A DNA stretch of 64,000 bases from Palsa-1439 sp050015495 (GCA_050015495.1 JBEKBH010000010.1:1-64000); one strand, 5' to 3'. Positions 18,172 through 26,392 are shown, numbered from the stretch's first letter. Made by a program: numbers and translations. The notes: generated by a model not told the origin, from the letters alone.

Positions 18172-18222
18172 AGCGCGGCGGACGACGCGTTCGGCCCGCG
18201 ATCGGTATACAGTAAGGATTCG

Positions 18223-20445
18223 ATGAAGAAAATTCTCTTCATATGCACTGGCAACGTTTGCCGCAGCCCGATGGCGGAGGGCCTGCTCCGCCACATGCTC
18301 CGGGGTCGCGATGATATCCAGATCGCCTCCGCGGGCCTCGGCGCGCTGGACGGCTTGCGCGTGACCGATGTCGCCGCCGAGGTTGTCGCCGAACTGGGCG
18401 TCGACATCTCGTCGCACCTCAGCCAATCGTTGAACAGCGACCTCGTGAACCAGGCCGATTTCATTTTCGTGATGACCCGCCAGCATCAGGACGCGCTTCA
18501 GACGTTGTTCCCGTCCGCGTCGGAAAAGACGTTTCTCGCGCGCGAGTTCGAAGGCGCGCGCGCGGACGAGAACAAGGACATTGCCGACCCGATCGGCCAG
18601 TCCATCGAAATCTACCGCCGCACGCGCGACCAAATCCGCGACGCCCTGCCGAGCCTGATTGTGTTTATCGACCAGACCACGGCCGCCACGCGCAAGACGA
18701 CCGCGGAGGCCGCGGCGCCCGTCACCAACGAGAATGCCCGTCCCCTGCGCATTGCGTTGGCGGGCGATCATGGCGGCGTCGAGATCAAGGCGGCATTGAA
18801 GGACTGGCTGGCGCAACACGGCTATCCGTATGCGGATTTCGGGACGCACACGACCGACCCGGTGGACTACCCCGAGTACGCGTTCGTTGTCGCGCGCGAG
18901 TTGCTCGCCGGGAGCTTTGACCGCGGGGTGCTGATCTGCAAAAGCGGCATCGGCATGAGCATCGCTGCCAATCGGTTTCCCGGCGTTCGCGCCGCCATGG
19001 TCAGCACGGACCATTGGGCTCGCATCAGTCGCGAGCACAACGACGCCAACGTTCTCGTCCTGTCCGGCATCGACACCAATGCCGAGCAGGCGAAGGAACT
19101 CCTCGATATCTGGCTGCATACAGGTTTTGACGGCGGACGCCATGCCCGCCGCGTCGGTGAAATGGACCATCCGCCGACGATCAATAGTCCCGGCTCGCCC
19201 GCGAAGAAGACATCGGCGCTCGCGGTGGCCGATCCCGAGGTTTTCGACGCGGTCCAGCGCGAGAAGCAGCGCCAGCAGGAGAACATCGAGCTGATTGCCA
19301 GCGAGAATTTCGTCTCGCCGGCCATCCTCGAAGCCGCGGGCACGGTGCTGACCAACAAATACGCCGAAGGTTACCCCGGCAAACGCTATTACGGCGGCTG
19401 CGAATACGTGGACATCGTCGAGCGACTGGCCATCGACCGCGCGAAACAGTTGTTCGGCGCCGAGCATGTGAATGTCCAGCCGCACTCCGGTTCGCAGGCC
19501 AACATGGCGGTGTATTTCAGCGCGATCCAGCATGGGGACACGATCCTGACGATGGAATTGGCCCATGGAGGCCATCTCACACATGGCTCGCCGCGCAATT
19601 TTTCCGGCCGCTTCTACAAGGTCGTCCATTATGGCGTGCGTCCGGATACTGAGGTGATCGATTACGATCAACTGGCGAAACTGGCGTTGGATTGCCGGCC
19701 GAAGATGATCACCGCCGGAGCGAGCGCCTATCCCCGCGTCATTGATTTCCAGCGGATGCGCCAGATCGCGGACAGCGTGAACGCGCTGTTGTTTGTCGAT
19801 ATGGCCCACATCGCGGGTTTGGTGGCCGCCGGCATTCATCCCAGCCCGGTGCCGTATGCCGACTTCGTAACCACCACGACGCACAAGACGTTGCGCGGTC
19901 CGCGGGCGGGCTTGATCTTGTGCAAGGCGAAATACGCGAAGGACATCGACAGTTGGGTGCTGCCGGGCATTCAAGGCGGCCCGCTGATGCACATCATCGC
20001 CGCCAAAGCCGTCTGTTTCCTCGAAGCGATGAAGCCAGATTTCAAGGATTACCAGCAGCAGATCGTGAAGAACGCCAAGGCACTTGCCGTAGCGCTCGCG
20101 TCGCGCGGGTTCCGCATCGTCAGCGGCGGCACGGACAATCATCTCATGCTCGTTGATCTTCGCCCGAAGAAGCTCACCGGCAAGATCGCCCAGGAATCCC
20201 TCGACAAGGCGGGCATCACGGTCAACAAGAACCTCATTCCCTACGATCCCGAAAAACCGCTCGTCACCAGCGGCATCCGGCTCGGGTCGCCCGCCGTTAC
20301 CACCCGCGGGATGAAAGAAGCCGAGATGGACCGGATCGCCGCGCTCATTACCGAGGTCCTCGAAAAACCCGATGACGCCGCCTTACAGGCAAACGTGAAG
20401 GACAAAGTGCGCGCCCTGACCGCGCGTTTCCCGCTGCCGTATTAG
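18223..20445 (+). CDS. glyA: trifunctional fusion: low-Mr protein phosphatase + ribose-5-phosphate isomerase B + serine hydroxymethyltransferase
   Basis: One uninterrupted 740-codon frame with three complete enzyme domains. Residues 1-150: low-molecular-weight phosphatase with the P-loop CTGNVCRS (Cys8, Arg14) and a DPIGQS acid-loop motif. Residues 172-315: RpiB with LAGDHGG, Cys239 in LICKSGIGMS and HNDANVLVLSG. Residues 330-740: serine hydroxymethyltransferase with ELIASENFVS, KRYYGGCEYVD and PLP-Lys555 in TTTTHKTLRGPRAG. SHMT makes glycine and methylene-THF from serine; RpiB interconverts ribose and ribulose 5-phosphates. The order matches the separate ywlE, rpiB (ywlF) and glyA genes of Bacillus subtilis. 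The Val before Cys13 is more like tyrosine phosphatases than the Thr of the arginine phosphatase YwlE. No stop or frameshift is seen at the joins. Confidence 0.93.
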   Translation: MKKILFICTGNVCRSPMAEGLLRHMLRGRDDIQIASAGLGALDGLRVTDVAAEVVAELGVDISSHLSQSLNSDLVNQADFIFVMTRQHQDALQTLFPSASEKTFLAREFEGARADENKDIADPIGQSIEIYRRTRDQIRDALPSLIVFIDQTTAATRKTTAEAAAPVTNENARPLRIALAGDHGGVEIKAALKDWLAQHGYPYADFGTHTTDPVDYPEYAFVVARELLAGSFDRGVLICKSGIGMSIAANRFPGVRAAMVSTDHWARISREHNDANVLVLSGIDTNAEQAKELLDIWLHTGFDGGRHARRVGEMDHPPTINSPGSPAKKTSALAVADPEVFDAVQREKQRQQENIELIASENFVSPAILEAAGTVLTNKYAEGYPGKRYYGGCEYVDIVERLAIDRAKQLFGAEHVNVQPHSGSQANMAVYFSAIQHGDTILTMELAHGGHLTHGSPRNFSGRFYKVVHYGVRPDTEVIDYDQLAKLALDCRPKMITAGASAYPRVIDFQRMRQIADSVNALLFVDMAHIAGLVAAGIHPSPVPYADFVTTTTHKTLRGPRAGLILCKAKYAKDIDSWVLPGIQGGPLMHIIAAKAVCFLEAMKPDFKDYQQQIVKNAKALAVALASRGFRIVSGGTDNHLMLVDLRPKKLTGKIAQESLDKAGITVNKNLIPYDPEKPLVTSGIRLGSPAVTTRGMKEAEMDRIAALITEVLEKPDDAALQANVKDKVRALTARFPLPY

Positions 20446-20452
20446 GAGTCGA

Positions 20453-21025
20453 ATGCCGGACTACCTAAGGTATTATTGGCTCGAAGAGTACCTTTTCGGG
20501 GACGTCGGCCCTCGGTTTCACCAAAACCACTCGATGAACGCTCACGATTTCTTTTCGATAATTATTTGGAAGGCAAACAGAGCGAAGTCACGGGTGGCCT
20601 TGCGGCTCTTGAAGAGGCAAGAAGATGCAGAGGGTTTGAATGGCATTGTCCGAAGGTTGACGACCGAGTTGTATCAGGCTTGCGATCACAAAGAGAGAAT
20701 GCGGATTCTGATAAAGGGATGGGGATTTCGTTTGCCGATTGCCTCAGCGATTCTAACCGTCTTGTGGCCAGATTACTTTACCGTGTTCGACTTTCGCATC
20801 AGTGAAGAATTCCCCGAATTTCGCTCCTTGGCAGACGTGAATGACTTTGAGGAACAGTGGACAAAATATCAGAATATGATACAGGCTGTTCGGAACGCAA
20901 ACGTAGTTCGAGACATACAGAATCTGAGAGATAAAGACCGCTACTTTTGGGGCAAGTCAACCTGCCGTCAACTCGAGGATGACATTCAGCAGTTATTTGT
21001 CCGCCAAGACGACGATGGCGACTAG
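20453..21025 (+). CDS. orphan hypothetical protein, lower G+C, possible helix-hairpin-helix segment
   Basis: 190 residues, seven bases after the fusion gene, with AGGAG just before the ATG. Base composition is visibly poorer in G+C than the flanking genes and codon use differs, suggesting recent acquisition. The protein opens RYYWLEEYLFG, has FFSIIIWKANRAKSRVA, and a central RILIKGWGFRLPIASAILTVLWPDYFTVFDFRI. That central part resembles the helix-hairpin-helix plus catalytic-Asp region of HhH-GPD DNA glycosylases (inference). I do not recognise the family with confidence. Confidence 0.65.
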   Translation: MPDYLRYYWLEEYLFGDVGPRFHQNHSMNAHDFFSIIIWKANRAKSRVALRLLKRQEDAEGLNGIVRRLTTELYQACDHKERMRILIKGWGFRLPIASAILTVLWPDYFTVFDFRISEEFPEFRSLADVNDFEEQWTKYQNMIQAVRNANVVRDIQNLRDKDRYFWGKSTCRQLEDDIQQLFVRQDDDGD

Positions 21026-21150
21026 AACGTAGATTACTTCCCCAAGCCTCCCATTTTAGATTACTCGAACGCCCTCGGTGTTGGGCCGTAGCGCGAAGCG
21101 TGCGCGAACCTGATCTTGCAGAGTCACCTGCATCCAGCTAATGTCGGCAC

Positions 21151-21633
21151 GTGACCAAGTCCTTGGAAATGGCGTTTGCGAAGGCGGCTAAGCTGTCTGA
21201 AAGCGAGCAGGACGCGCTGGCTGCGTTTCTGATGGAGGAGCTGTCTTCCGAGCGCAAATGGGACGAGCAATTCGCCTCATCTCAAGGCCAACTCGCGCAA
21301 TTAGCGGCCGAAGCCATTGGCGAATTCAGGGCTGGCAGGACGGAACGTATGGCCGTGCACGGGTCTCCTGCCCCGCCGTTCGTATGGCCGCGAGGTCTCC
21401 CAAAGCTGCTGGAGACCTTCGGTCGCGGGACGTGCGCGGTCGGGAGACCGGCGCACAACAGGGAGGGATTCTTCGCTACGCTCAGAATGGCACCCCGTGA
21501 TCATGGAGGTCGAGGCTCCTGCCGAGCCGCTTCGTTGTACCAACAAGTCACGGCTCGCCGGGAGGCTCGCCCTCCCGGCCATCTTAAATCGAGTTTGACG
21601 CAACGGAACGCCTCCGCTAGTGTCGAGCCATAA
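21151..21633 (+). pseudogene. truncated antitoxin-like gene running into repeat DNA
   Basis: GTG start at 21151. The first 66 residues (SLEMAFAKAAKLSESEQDAL, then LAAFLMEELSSERKWDE and LAAEAIGEFRAGRTE) look like the small helical antitoxins that normally end shortly after an AGKT-type motif. From about 21350 the frame continues for 95 codons through repeat sequence with no protein-like character, ending at 21633. No toxin gene follows. I interpret it as an antitoxin gene whose 3' end and partner were replaced by repeat insertion; it could still be expressed with an aberrant tail. Confidence 0.5.
21350..21600. repeat. mosaic of dispersed intergenic repeats
   Basis: Several repeat modules lie end to end. 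21461-21491 on the minus strand is the widespread element whose translation reads CHSERSEES. 21551-21577 is a 27-base element present base-for-base again at 32871-32897, with an inner 7-bp stem CGGGAGG/CCTCCCG and a 5-nt loop. GGTCTCC/GGAGACC-type fragments fill the rest. The block supplies the abnormal tail of the antitoxin-like frame. Confidence 0.7.
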
Positions 21634-21673
21634 TGTTTGGCTGCACCCCGTAGTTAATGGAGGAGAATTCGAG

Positions 21674-22630
21674 ATGATCGTCACCACCGCACAACTGTTC
21701 AAGGTCGCCTACGGCAAGTACGCCGTCGGCGCGTATAACATCAACAACTTGGAGCAGACGGTCGGCCTGTTCAAAGGCAACGTCCAGAGCAAAGCGCCGT
21801 TCATCATCCAGCTTAGCAAGGGCGCGCGCAAGTACACCGACAAACGCTACCTCGAAGCGATGATTCGCACGTCCGAACAGGTCTTCCCCGAGGCGGTGTT
21901 CGCCGTCCATCTGGATCACGGTGACGAACAGACCTGTTACGACTGCATCGATTCGGGTTTCTACAGTTCCGTGATGATCGATGCCAGCCACGAACCGTTC
22001 GAGAAGAACGCCGAGATCACCCGACGCGTCGTCGAGCGCGCCCACGCGCGCAATGTGTCTGTCGAAGCGGAACTCGGGATGCTCGGCGGCGTCGAAGAAG
22101 ACATTTCCGGCCACGTGTGCCTGACCGAACCCGACGAGGCGAAAAAATTCGTCGCGCTGACGAAATGCGATTCGCTGGCCGTCGCGATCGGCACGAGTCA
22201 CGGCGCCTACAAGTTCAAGGCCGAGCCGGGCAAGAAGATGGGATTGCACTTTGAAGTCATTGAGGCGATTCAGAAGCTGCTCCCGGGCTATCCGATGGTC
22301 ATGCATGGCAGCTCCAGCGTGCCGAAGGATGAAGTCGATCGCATCAACAAGGCGGGCGGCAACATGCCGAATACCAGCGGCGTCCCCGAAGAGGATTTCC
22401 TGCCCGCCGCGAAGATGGGCGTCTGCAAGGTCAATATCGACACGGATGGACGGCTGGTCTGGACCCGCGTGCACCGCGAATTTTTCCGCGACCATCCCGA
22501 GAAATTCGACCTGCGCGATCCCGGCAAGGTTTATATCGAGGAGTACGCCAAGATGATCGCGCACAAGAACCAGGCTCTCGGTTCGGCCGGTCAATTGGAT
22601 AATGTCCGGGCGAGGGTCGGCAAGAAGTAA
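21674..22630 (+). CDS. fba: class II fructose-bisphosphate aldolase
   Basis: 318 residues. It cleaves fructose 1,6-bisphosphate to dihydroxyacetone phosphate and glyceraldehyde 3-phosphate, and runs in reverse in gluconeogenesis. Class II features are intact: zinc-ligand AVHLDHGDEQT, EAELGMLGG, AIGTSHGAYKF, MHGSSSVP and the KVNIDTDGRL phosphate site. The ATG at 21674 follows a GGAGGAG Shine-Dalgarno at good spacing; upstream residues are not conserved. Length lies between typical IIA and IIB enzymes. A strong intrinsic terminator follows. Confidence 0.93.
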   Translation: MIVTTAQLFKVAYGKYAVGAYNINNLEQTVGLFKGNVQSKAPFIIQLSKGARKYTDKRYLEAMIRTSEQVFPEAVFAVHLDHGDEQTCYDCIDSGFYSSVMIDASHEPFEKNAEITRRVVERAHARNVSVEAELGMLGGVEEDISGHVCLTEPDEAKKFVALTKCDSLAVAIGTSHGAYKFKAEPGKKMGLHFEVIEAIQKLLPGYPMVMHGSSSVPKDEVDRINKAGGNMPNTSGVPEEDFLPAAKMGVCKVNIDTDGRLVWTRVHREFFRDHPEKFDLRDPGKVYIEEYAKMIAHKNQALGSAGQLDNVRARVGKK

Positions 22631-22656
22631 GGCGTCTGAATTCCCGATCTTGTACG

Positions 22657-22700
22657 AGGGGCGCGGAGCAATGTTTCGCGCCCTTTGTTTTGTTTGGCGG
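22657..22700 (+). terminator. intrinsic terminator of fba
   Basis: Stem GGGCGCG (22659-22665) pairs with CGCGCCC (22677-22683) around an 11-nt loop and is followed by TTTGTTTTGTTT. It lies between convergent fba and the HtrA-like gene. The T-tract is only on the plus strand, so it should serve fba. Confidence 0.85.
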
Positions 22701-22723
22701 GAAAAGGGTTGGCCTGTCTGTGC

Positions 22724-23824
22724 TTACCGCGCTTGTGATACGGGAACCGCCGCTGATCGCGGCACGGATGGTCCCGGGGGAACAAGGTGCGGAATCGACA
22801 CGGAGCCGAATGCTTCCTGCTCGGGACGGCTGCCAACGGTCAGCACGATCTTTTGCTCCAGTCCATTCCGCCGCACCGTGAACTCCACTTTATCACCGAC
22901 GCGATGGAAGAACATCGTGTTGAGGACATCCGCGGAACGGCGGACTTCGTTACTTGTAATGCTCACCAGAATATCACCGGCGCAGAACCCTGCGGCGGCT
23001 GCGGGCGTGTTCGAGTAAACCTGCTGAACGAAGACCTGACGCAGGTTGGACTCGACGGCGGGGGAACGTTCGGACACGCCCAGACCAACCCATGCGTGCT
23101 GCGCCTGGCCAAATTCCAGAATGTCCGCGCTGATCTTGCGGGCGGCGTTGATCGGCAGCGCGCAGCATTGGCCGTCCGCGTGCACCGCGACCGCGATGCC
23201 GATCACTTCCCCATGCACGTTCAACAGCGGGCCGCCCCCTTGTCCAGGACTAAGCCGGCATCCCGCGCGAATATGGGTGGTCGGAAATACACGCCCGTTG
23301 CTTTGAATGTCCAGCCCGCTGACAAACCCGACGACGGGCGCGCTCGGCAAATCATAGGGAAAGCCAATGGCGATCACCATCGAGCCTACGCGCAACGTGT
23401 CGGAATCGCCCTGAGGCAGGAAGGGCGTCGGCGTCCCGTTTTCGGGACTGATCTTCAATACCGCGAGATTGGTTTGGGGATCCCGACCAACAATGACCGC
23501 ATTGATTCTCTGGCCGCGCCAATCGATCCAACAGGTATCCACGTCGTCCACCGCCGTGGCCGTGGTGAGGATGCGACCCTCCTTGTCGACGAAGAAGCCG
23601 GTGGCGATCCGGTATGAGGGCAGCAGCACCCAATCGCCGATTTGAAGCTGGCGTAATGCATGGATCTTGACGACGGCGTCCTTGGATTTCTCGTAGATGG
23701 AGGAAACCTCCTGGTCCATGGTCTCCAGCAAACTTTCCCCCAGGACATTTGACGTGGCGACGGCGACAAGAAACGCGGCGCACCAACCGACGCGCGGCCT
23801 AGAAATGGTAACTGGGAACTTCAT
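22724..23824 (-). CDS. HtrA/Deg-like PDZ protein lacking the whole catalytic triad (pseudoprotease)
   Basis: 366 residues with an N-terminal export signal (WCAAFLVAVATSNVLG). The trypsin-like fold aligns well with DegP, but at the His position ILTNNH reads ILTTAT (Thr90), the Asp position in DPxTD reads DPQTN (Asn119), and the Ser position in GNSGG reads GQGGG (Gly196). A PDZ domain follows (WVGLGVSERSP, VYSNTPAAAAGFCAGDILVSI). It should act in the periplasm as a binding or sensor protein rather than a protease. It overlaps the anti-sigma gene by 26 bases, forming a sigma/anti-sigma/Htr operon like sigE-rseA-htrA of mycobacteria. The fba terminator region lies just beyond its 3' end. Confidence 0.85.
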   Translation of the reverse strand: MKFPVTISRPRVGWCAAFLVAVATSNVLGESLLETMDQEVSSIYEKSKDAVVKIHALRQLQIGDWVLLPSYRIATGFFVDKEGRILTTATAVDDVDTCWIDWRGQRINAVIVGRDPQTNLAVLKISPENGTPTPFLPQGDSDTLRVGSMVIAIGFPYDLPSAPVVGFVSGLDIQSNGRVFPTTHIRAGCRLSPGQGGGPLLNVHGEVIGIAVAVHADGQCCALPINAARKISADILEFGQAQHAWVGLGVSERSPAVESNLRQVFVQQVYSNTPAAAAGFCAGDILVSITSNEVRRSADVLNTMFFHRVGDKVEFTVRRNGLEQKIVLTVGSRPEQEAFGSVSIPHLVPPGPSVPRSAAVPVSQAR

Positions 23825-24464
23825 AACTGGCCGGCGTGACCTCGATGCGGTCCAGTACGTAGCGCGGCGCGGTGTAATCCGCCCGCACGAGAGCCTGGGC
23901 CGAGTCCACACTGCCAGCCGACGCGAGCTGGTCATCACCGGGTACGGCTTGCAGCGAGGCGGGAACGGGGGCGACGATGGAGTCGGTAACGGAATGTGAC
24001 GGGGCTGGCGTGGCCTGCGAATCGGCGAGCACCAACGACGGATTGGCCGCGGCGGTCTGATCGAGGGCGCCGTCTGGGGCGTTCATCTGACGCACGCTCA
24101 TCCACATCACGCTCATGACGACGGCCACGCCCATGGCGCTGGCGACACCGTACCGCCACACGCGCATCGTCCCGACCACCAGAAGACTGTCGATACCCCG
24201 CAACGCGCGCTCCCACCACGCGGCTTGCTGCGTCTCTGCCATTAATCGGCCATGAAATTCCGAGAGGAAATTGTCCAGATACTCCGGCGACGGCTGCTCG
24301 TAACGCTTGAGCGCCAGGAGCCGCTGCAGACGGGCGGCGCGCTGTTCCAGCACACGGCAGTCTGTGCAATCGGCCAGGTGTTGGCGCACGTGCAGGGCGG
24401 TCTCAGAATCGAGCCGGTTCTGCGAGAGATCGTCGAACAATGATTGTGCTTTCTTGCAGTCCAT
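23799..24464 (-). CDS. transmembrane zinc-finger anti-sigma factor
   Basis: 221 residues. The cytoplasmic N-terminus carries a zf-HC2-type motif (MDCKKAQ ... HVRQHLADCTDC), the ZAS domain that binds ECF sigma factors. One membrane helix follows (YGVASAMGVAVVMSVMWMSV, about residues 100-120), then a Pro/Ala/Ser-rich periplasmic tail ending YEVPSYHF. It starts eight bases after the sigma factor stop and overlaps the HtrA-like gene. It should hold the sigma factor inactive until an envelope signal triggers release. Confidence 0.82.
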   Translation of the reverse strand: MDCKKAQSLFDDLSQNRLDSETALHVRQHLADCTDCRVLEQRAARLQRLLALKRYEQPSPEYLDNFLSEFHGRLMAETQQAAWWERALRGIDSLLVVGTMRVWRYGVASAMGVAVVMSVMWMSVRQMNAPDGALDQTAAANPSLVLADSQATPAPSHSVTDSIVAPVPASLQAVPGDDQLASAGSVDSAQALVRADYTAPRYVLDRIEVTPASYEVPSYHF

Positions 24465-24472
24465 GGCGGTTC

Positions 24473-25144
24473 TCACAAATAATCGCTGAGCAACCCCTGT
24501 AGTTGCTGTCGCGCGTAAAACAGCCGGGAGCGGACGGTGCCTTCCGAGCATTTCATGACCCGGGCGATGTCGGCGTGTGTCATTCCCTGTATGTCGTGCA
24601 TGGCCACAACCGCTCGGTGCGGTTCTGACAGGTGCTGGAGGGCTTCGTTCAATTTCTGCTGGAGCTCCGTCAGTGCCACCTCGCGGCGCGGCGTGACATG
24701 CGACATCAACTCCACGAGGTCCGGGTCCGTCTGGATCGAACTCTCCATATCGTCAAGGCTGTACTGGTTGCGGTTCTTGCGGCGCTTGATGAAGTTGATC
24801 GTGCGATTGACGGCGATCCGATAGACCCACGTGTAAAAGCTCGACTGGCCACGAAAACTGCGCAGGCTCTTGTACGCCTTGATGAAGGTGTCCTGAACCA
24901 GATCGTTGGCGTCTTCGTGGTTTGACGTCATGTGGTAAACCGTCGCGTACAGGCGTTCCTTGTAACGGCCAACCAAGACATCAAACGCCGAGCTGTCGCC
25001 GTTCTGGGTGCGACGAACCAGCGCTTCGTCCTCCTCGTGCTGCAGGTCAATCTCGCGCTCGGTTGCCGGCGCGGCCACCGCGGCAGACGAACTCGTCCGA
25101 CGCAGCAACTCGCCACCGAGTTTGATTGTTTCCTTCAGTTTCAT
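24473..25144 (-). CDS. ECF-type RNA polymerase sigma factor (RpoE-like)
   Basis: 223 residues from the ATG at 25144. Region 2 has YHMTSNHEDANDLVQDTFIKAYKSL then SSFYTWVYRIAVNRTINF; region 4 has LSEPHRAVVAMHDIQGMTHADIARVMKCSEGTVRSRLFYAR with a clear helix-turn-helix. The N-terminal 45 residues are a non-conserved extension. It directs transcription of an envelope or stress regulon and is paired with the downstream anti-sigma factor. It sits 34 bases after the polyprenyl synthase gene, so read-through from that gene is likely. Confidence 0.92.
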   Translation of the reverse strand: MKLKETIKLGGELLRRTSSSAAVAAPATEREIDLQHEEDEALVRRTQNGDSSAFDVLVGRYKERLYATVYHMTSNHEDANDLVQDTFIKAYKSLRSFRGQSSFYTWVYRIAVNRTINFIKRRKNRNQYSLDDMESSIQTDPDLVELMSHVTPRREVALTELQQKLNEALQHLSEPHRAVVAMHDIQGMTHADIARVMKCSEGTVRSRLFYARQQLQGLLSDYL

Positions 25145-25178
25145 GACGATTCGATCCGATTCCCCGGGGTCCCGCGGG

Positions 25179-26252
25179 TTATGCCGCAACCGCTTCCCGA
25201 AGAAGCGACCGGCTTTGGCCGGAGAGATATTCTGTCAACGATCCGAGTGTGCTCCCGTAGCTGCTCGCTGGCAATGCGGATAGATTGGCCCGAGCGCGCC
25301 CGATATAGTTGTCGATCGTGGCCAATGACTCGCCCACAACGCCATTGCCGAGGACCAGCCGCAGCAGCCGTTGTTGCTCCCGTTTGTCATTTCGGAGAAT
25401 CATCGCCCCGAGCTCCTGACGACTGTCCGACCCGACGTGTTGAAGCAGTAACAGAAACGGTAGCGTCAGCTTTCCCTTCTTCATGTCTGTCCCCAAAGAT
25501 TTTCCGGCCTGTCGTTCCTGGCCGAAAATGTCCAGGCAGTCATCATAGATCTGGTACGCAATGCCCAAATTCGCCCCGTATTCATACATGGATTTGACAA
25601 CAGCAGGAGGCGCACCGTTCAAAACGGCTCCCAGCTCACAACTGACGGCAAATAACGCCCCCGTCTTCATATTGATGATGTCCAGGTATTGATCGAGCGT
25701 CAGATCGAGATCAAATCGGCGTTGTGTTTGGACAATTTCCCCGGAACATACGGTATTTGTGGCCTCACTGACCCTGCGGCAAACATCTGTCGTCGGGTAC
25801 CCGGCCGCCAGCCGCAAAGCGTGAGCAAACAAACAATCCCCCAATAAAACACTTATCTCATTGCCCCATAGATAGTTAGACGTTTGCATCCGATGCCTAA
25901 GCTCAGCCTCGTCCAATACGTCGTCATGGACCAAGGTAGCGACGTGGATAAGTTCAACAATAACGGCCAGTGTAATGTGTTCTTCCCGAATACCGCCAGT
26001 CGCACCGCCTGCCAACAGAGCGAGGCTTGGGCGAAGGCGCTTTCCGGTGCCGCCCAAGATATATTGGACGTAATCCCCTAGTCGCGGGTCAAAACTGCCC
26101 ACTTGGCTGGCCAAGGCCATCTCTACCCGAGGCAGTTCGGCCGCAACGGGTTCCAATAAATCCGAAAGGCTTCGCTCGGAAAGCGGTGTGAGGGATGGTG
26201 TGGCTTCGCTCAATGTCGACCCCAGCATAGTTCCTACCAGTCTACGGGCCAT
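25179..26252 (-). CDS. trans-polyprenyl diphosphate synthase
   Basis: 357 residues. All-helical isoprenoid synthase with GKRLRPSLALL, first Asp-rich motif LVHDDVLDEAELRHR, the GE-V region SGEIVQ, MKTGALFAVSCELGA, second Asp-rich motif AYQIYDDCLDIFG and GTDMKKGKLTLP. It extends allylic diphosphates with isopentenyl diphosphate, giving quinone side chains or another long polyprenyl chain. Start uncertain: ATG at 26252, TTG at 26267 or ATG at 26228 (with AGGA just upstream). It is the first gene of the minus-strand series leading to the sigma factor. Confidence 0.9.
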   Translation of the reverse strand: MARRLVGTMLGSTLSEATPSLTPLSERSLSDLLEPVAAELPRVEMALASQVGSFDPRLGDYVQYILGGTGKRLRPSLALLAGGATGGIREEHITLAVIVELIHVATLVHDDVLDEAELRHRMQTSNYLWGNEISVLLGDCLFAHALRLAAGYPTTDVCRRVSEATNTVCSGEIVQTQRRFDLDLTLDQYLDIINMKTGALFAVSCELGAVLNGAPPAVVKSMYEYGANLGIAYQIYDDCLDIFGQERQAGKSLGTDMKKGKLTLPFLLLLQHVGSDSRQELGAMILRNDKREQQRLLRLVLGNGVVGESLATIDNYIGRARANLSALPASSYGSTLGSLTEYLSGQSRSLLREAVAA

Positions 26253-26267
26253 GAGAAGGGGTGTCAA
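26239..26267 (-). promoter_or_regulatory. possible housekeeping-type promoter for the polyprenyl synthase/sigma operon
   Basis: On the minus strand, TTGACA (26267-26262), 17 bases, then TAGACT (26244-26239). The -35 is perfect and the -10 matches four of six positions. If used, transcription would begin near 26232, which would favour the ATG at 26228 as the true start with almost no leader. Confidence 0.35.
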
Positions 26268-26392
26268 CCCCGAAGCCTGCGGTTACCGCGCAGTTCACTC
26301 TTGACCAGGGTGCGAGTCGCGACAAAGATGCAGCCAGTATCGACTTCGGGAACTGACACAGGCTTGGACGGCCCGGAGCGTATCGGTCATTC

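Noticed and set aside
18136..20142. 668-codon open frame on the minus strand opposite the fusion gene
   Set aside because: It is a mirror frame caused by high G+C codon bias; the plus-strand product has three intact enzyme families and the minus product has no recognisable motif.
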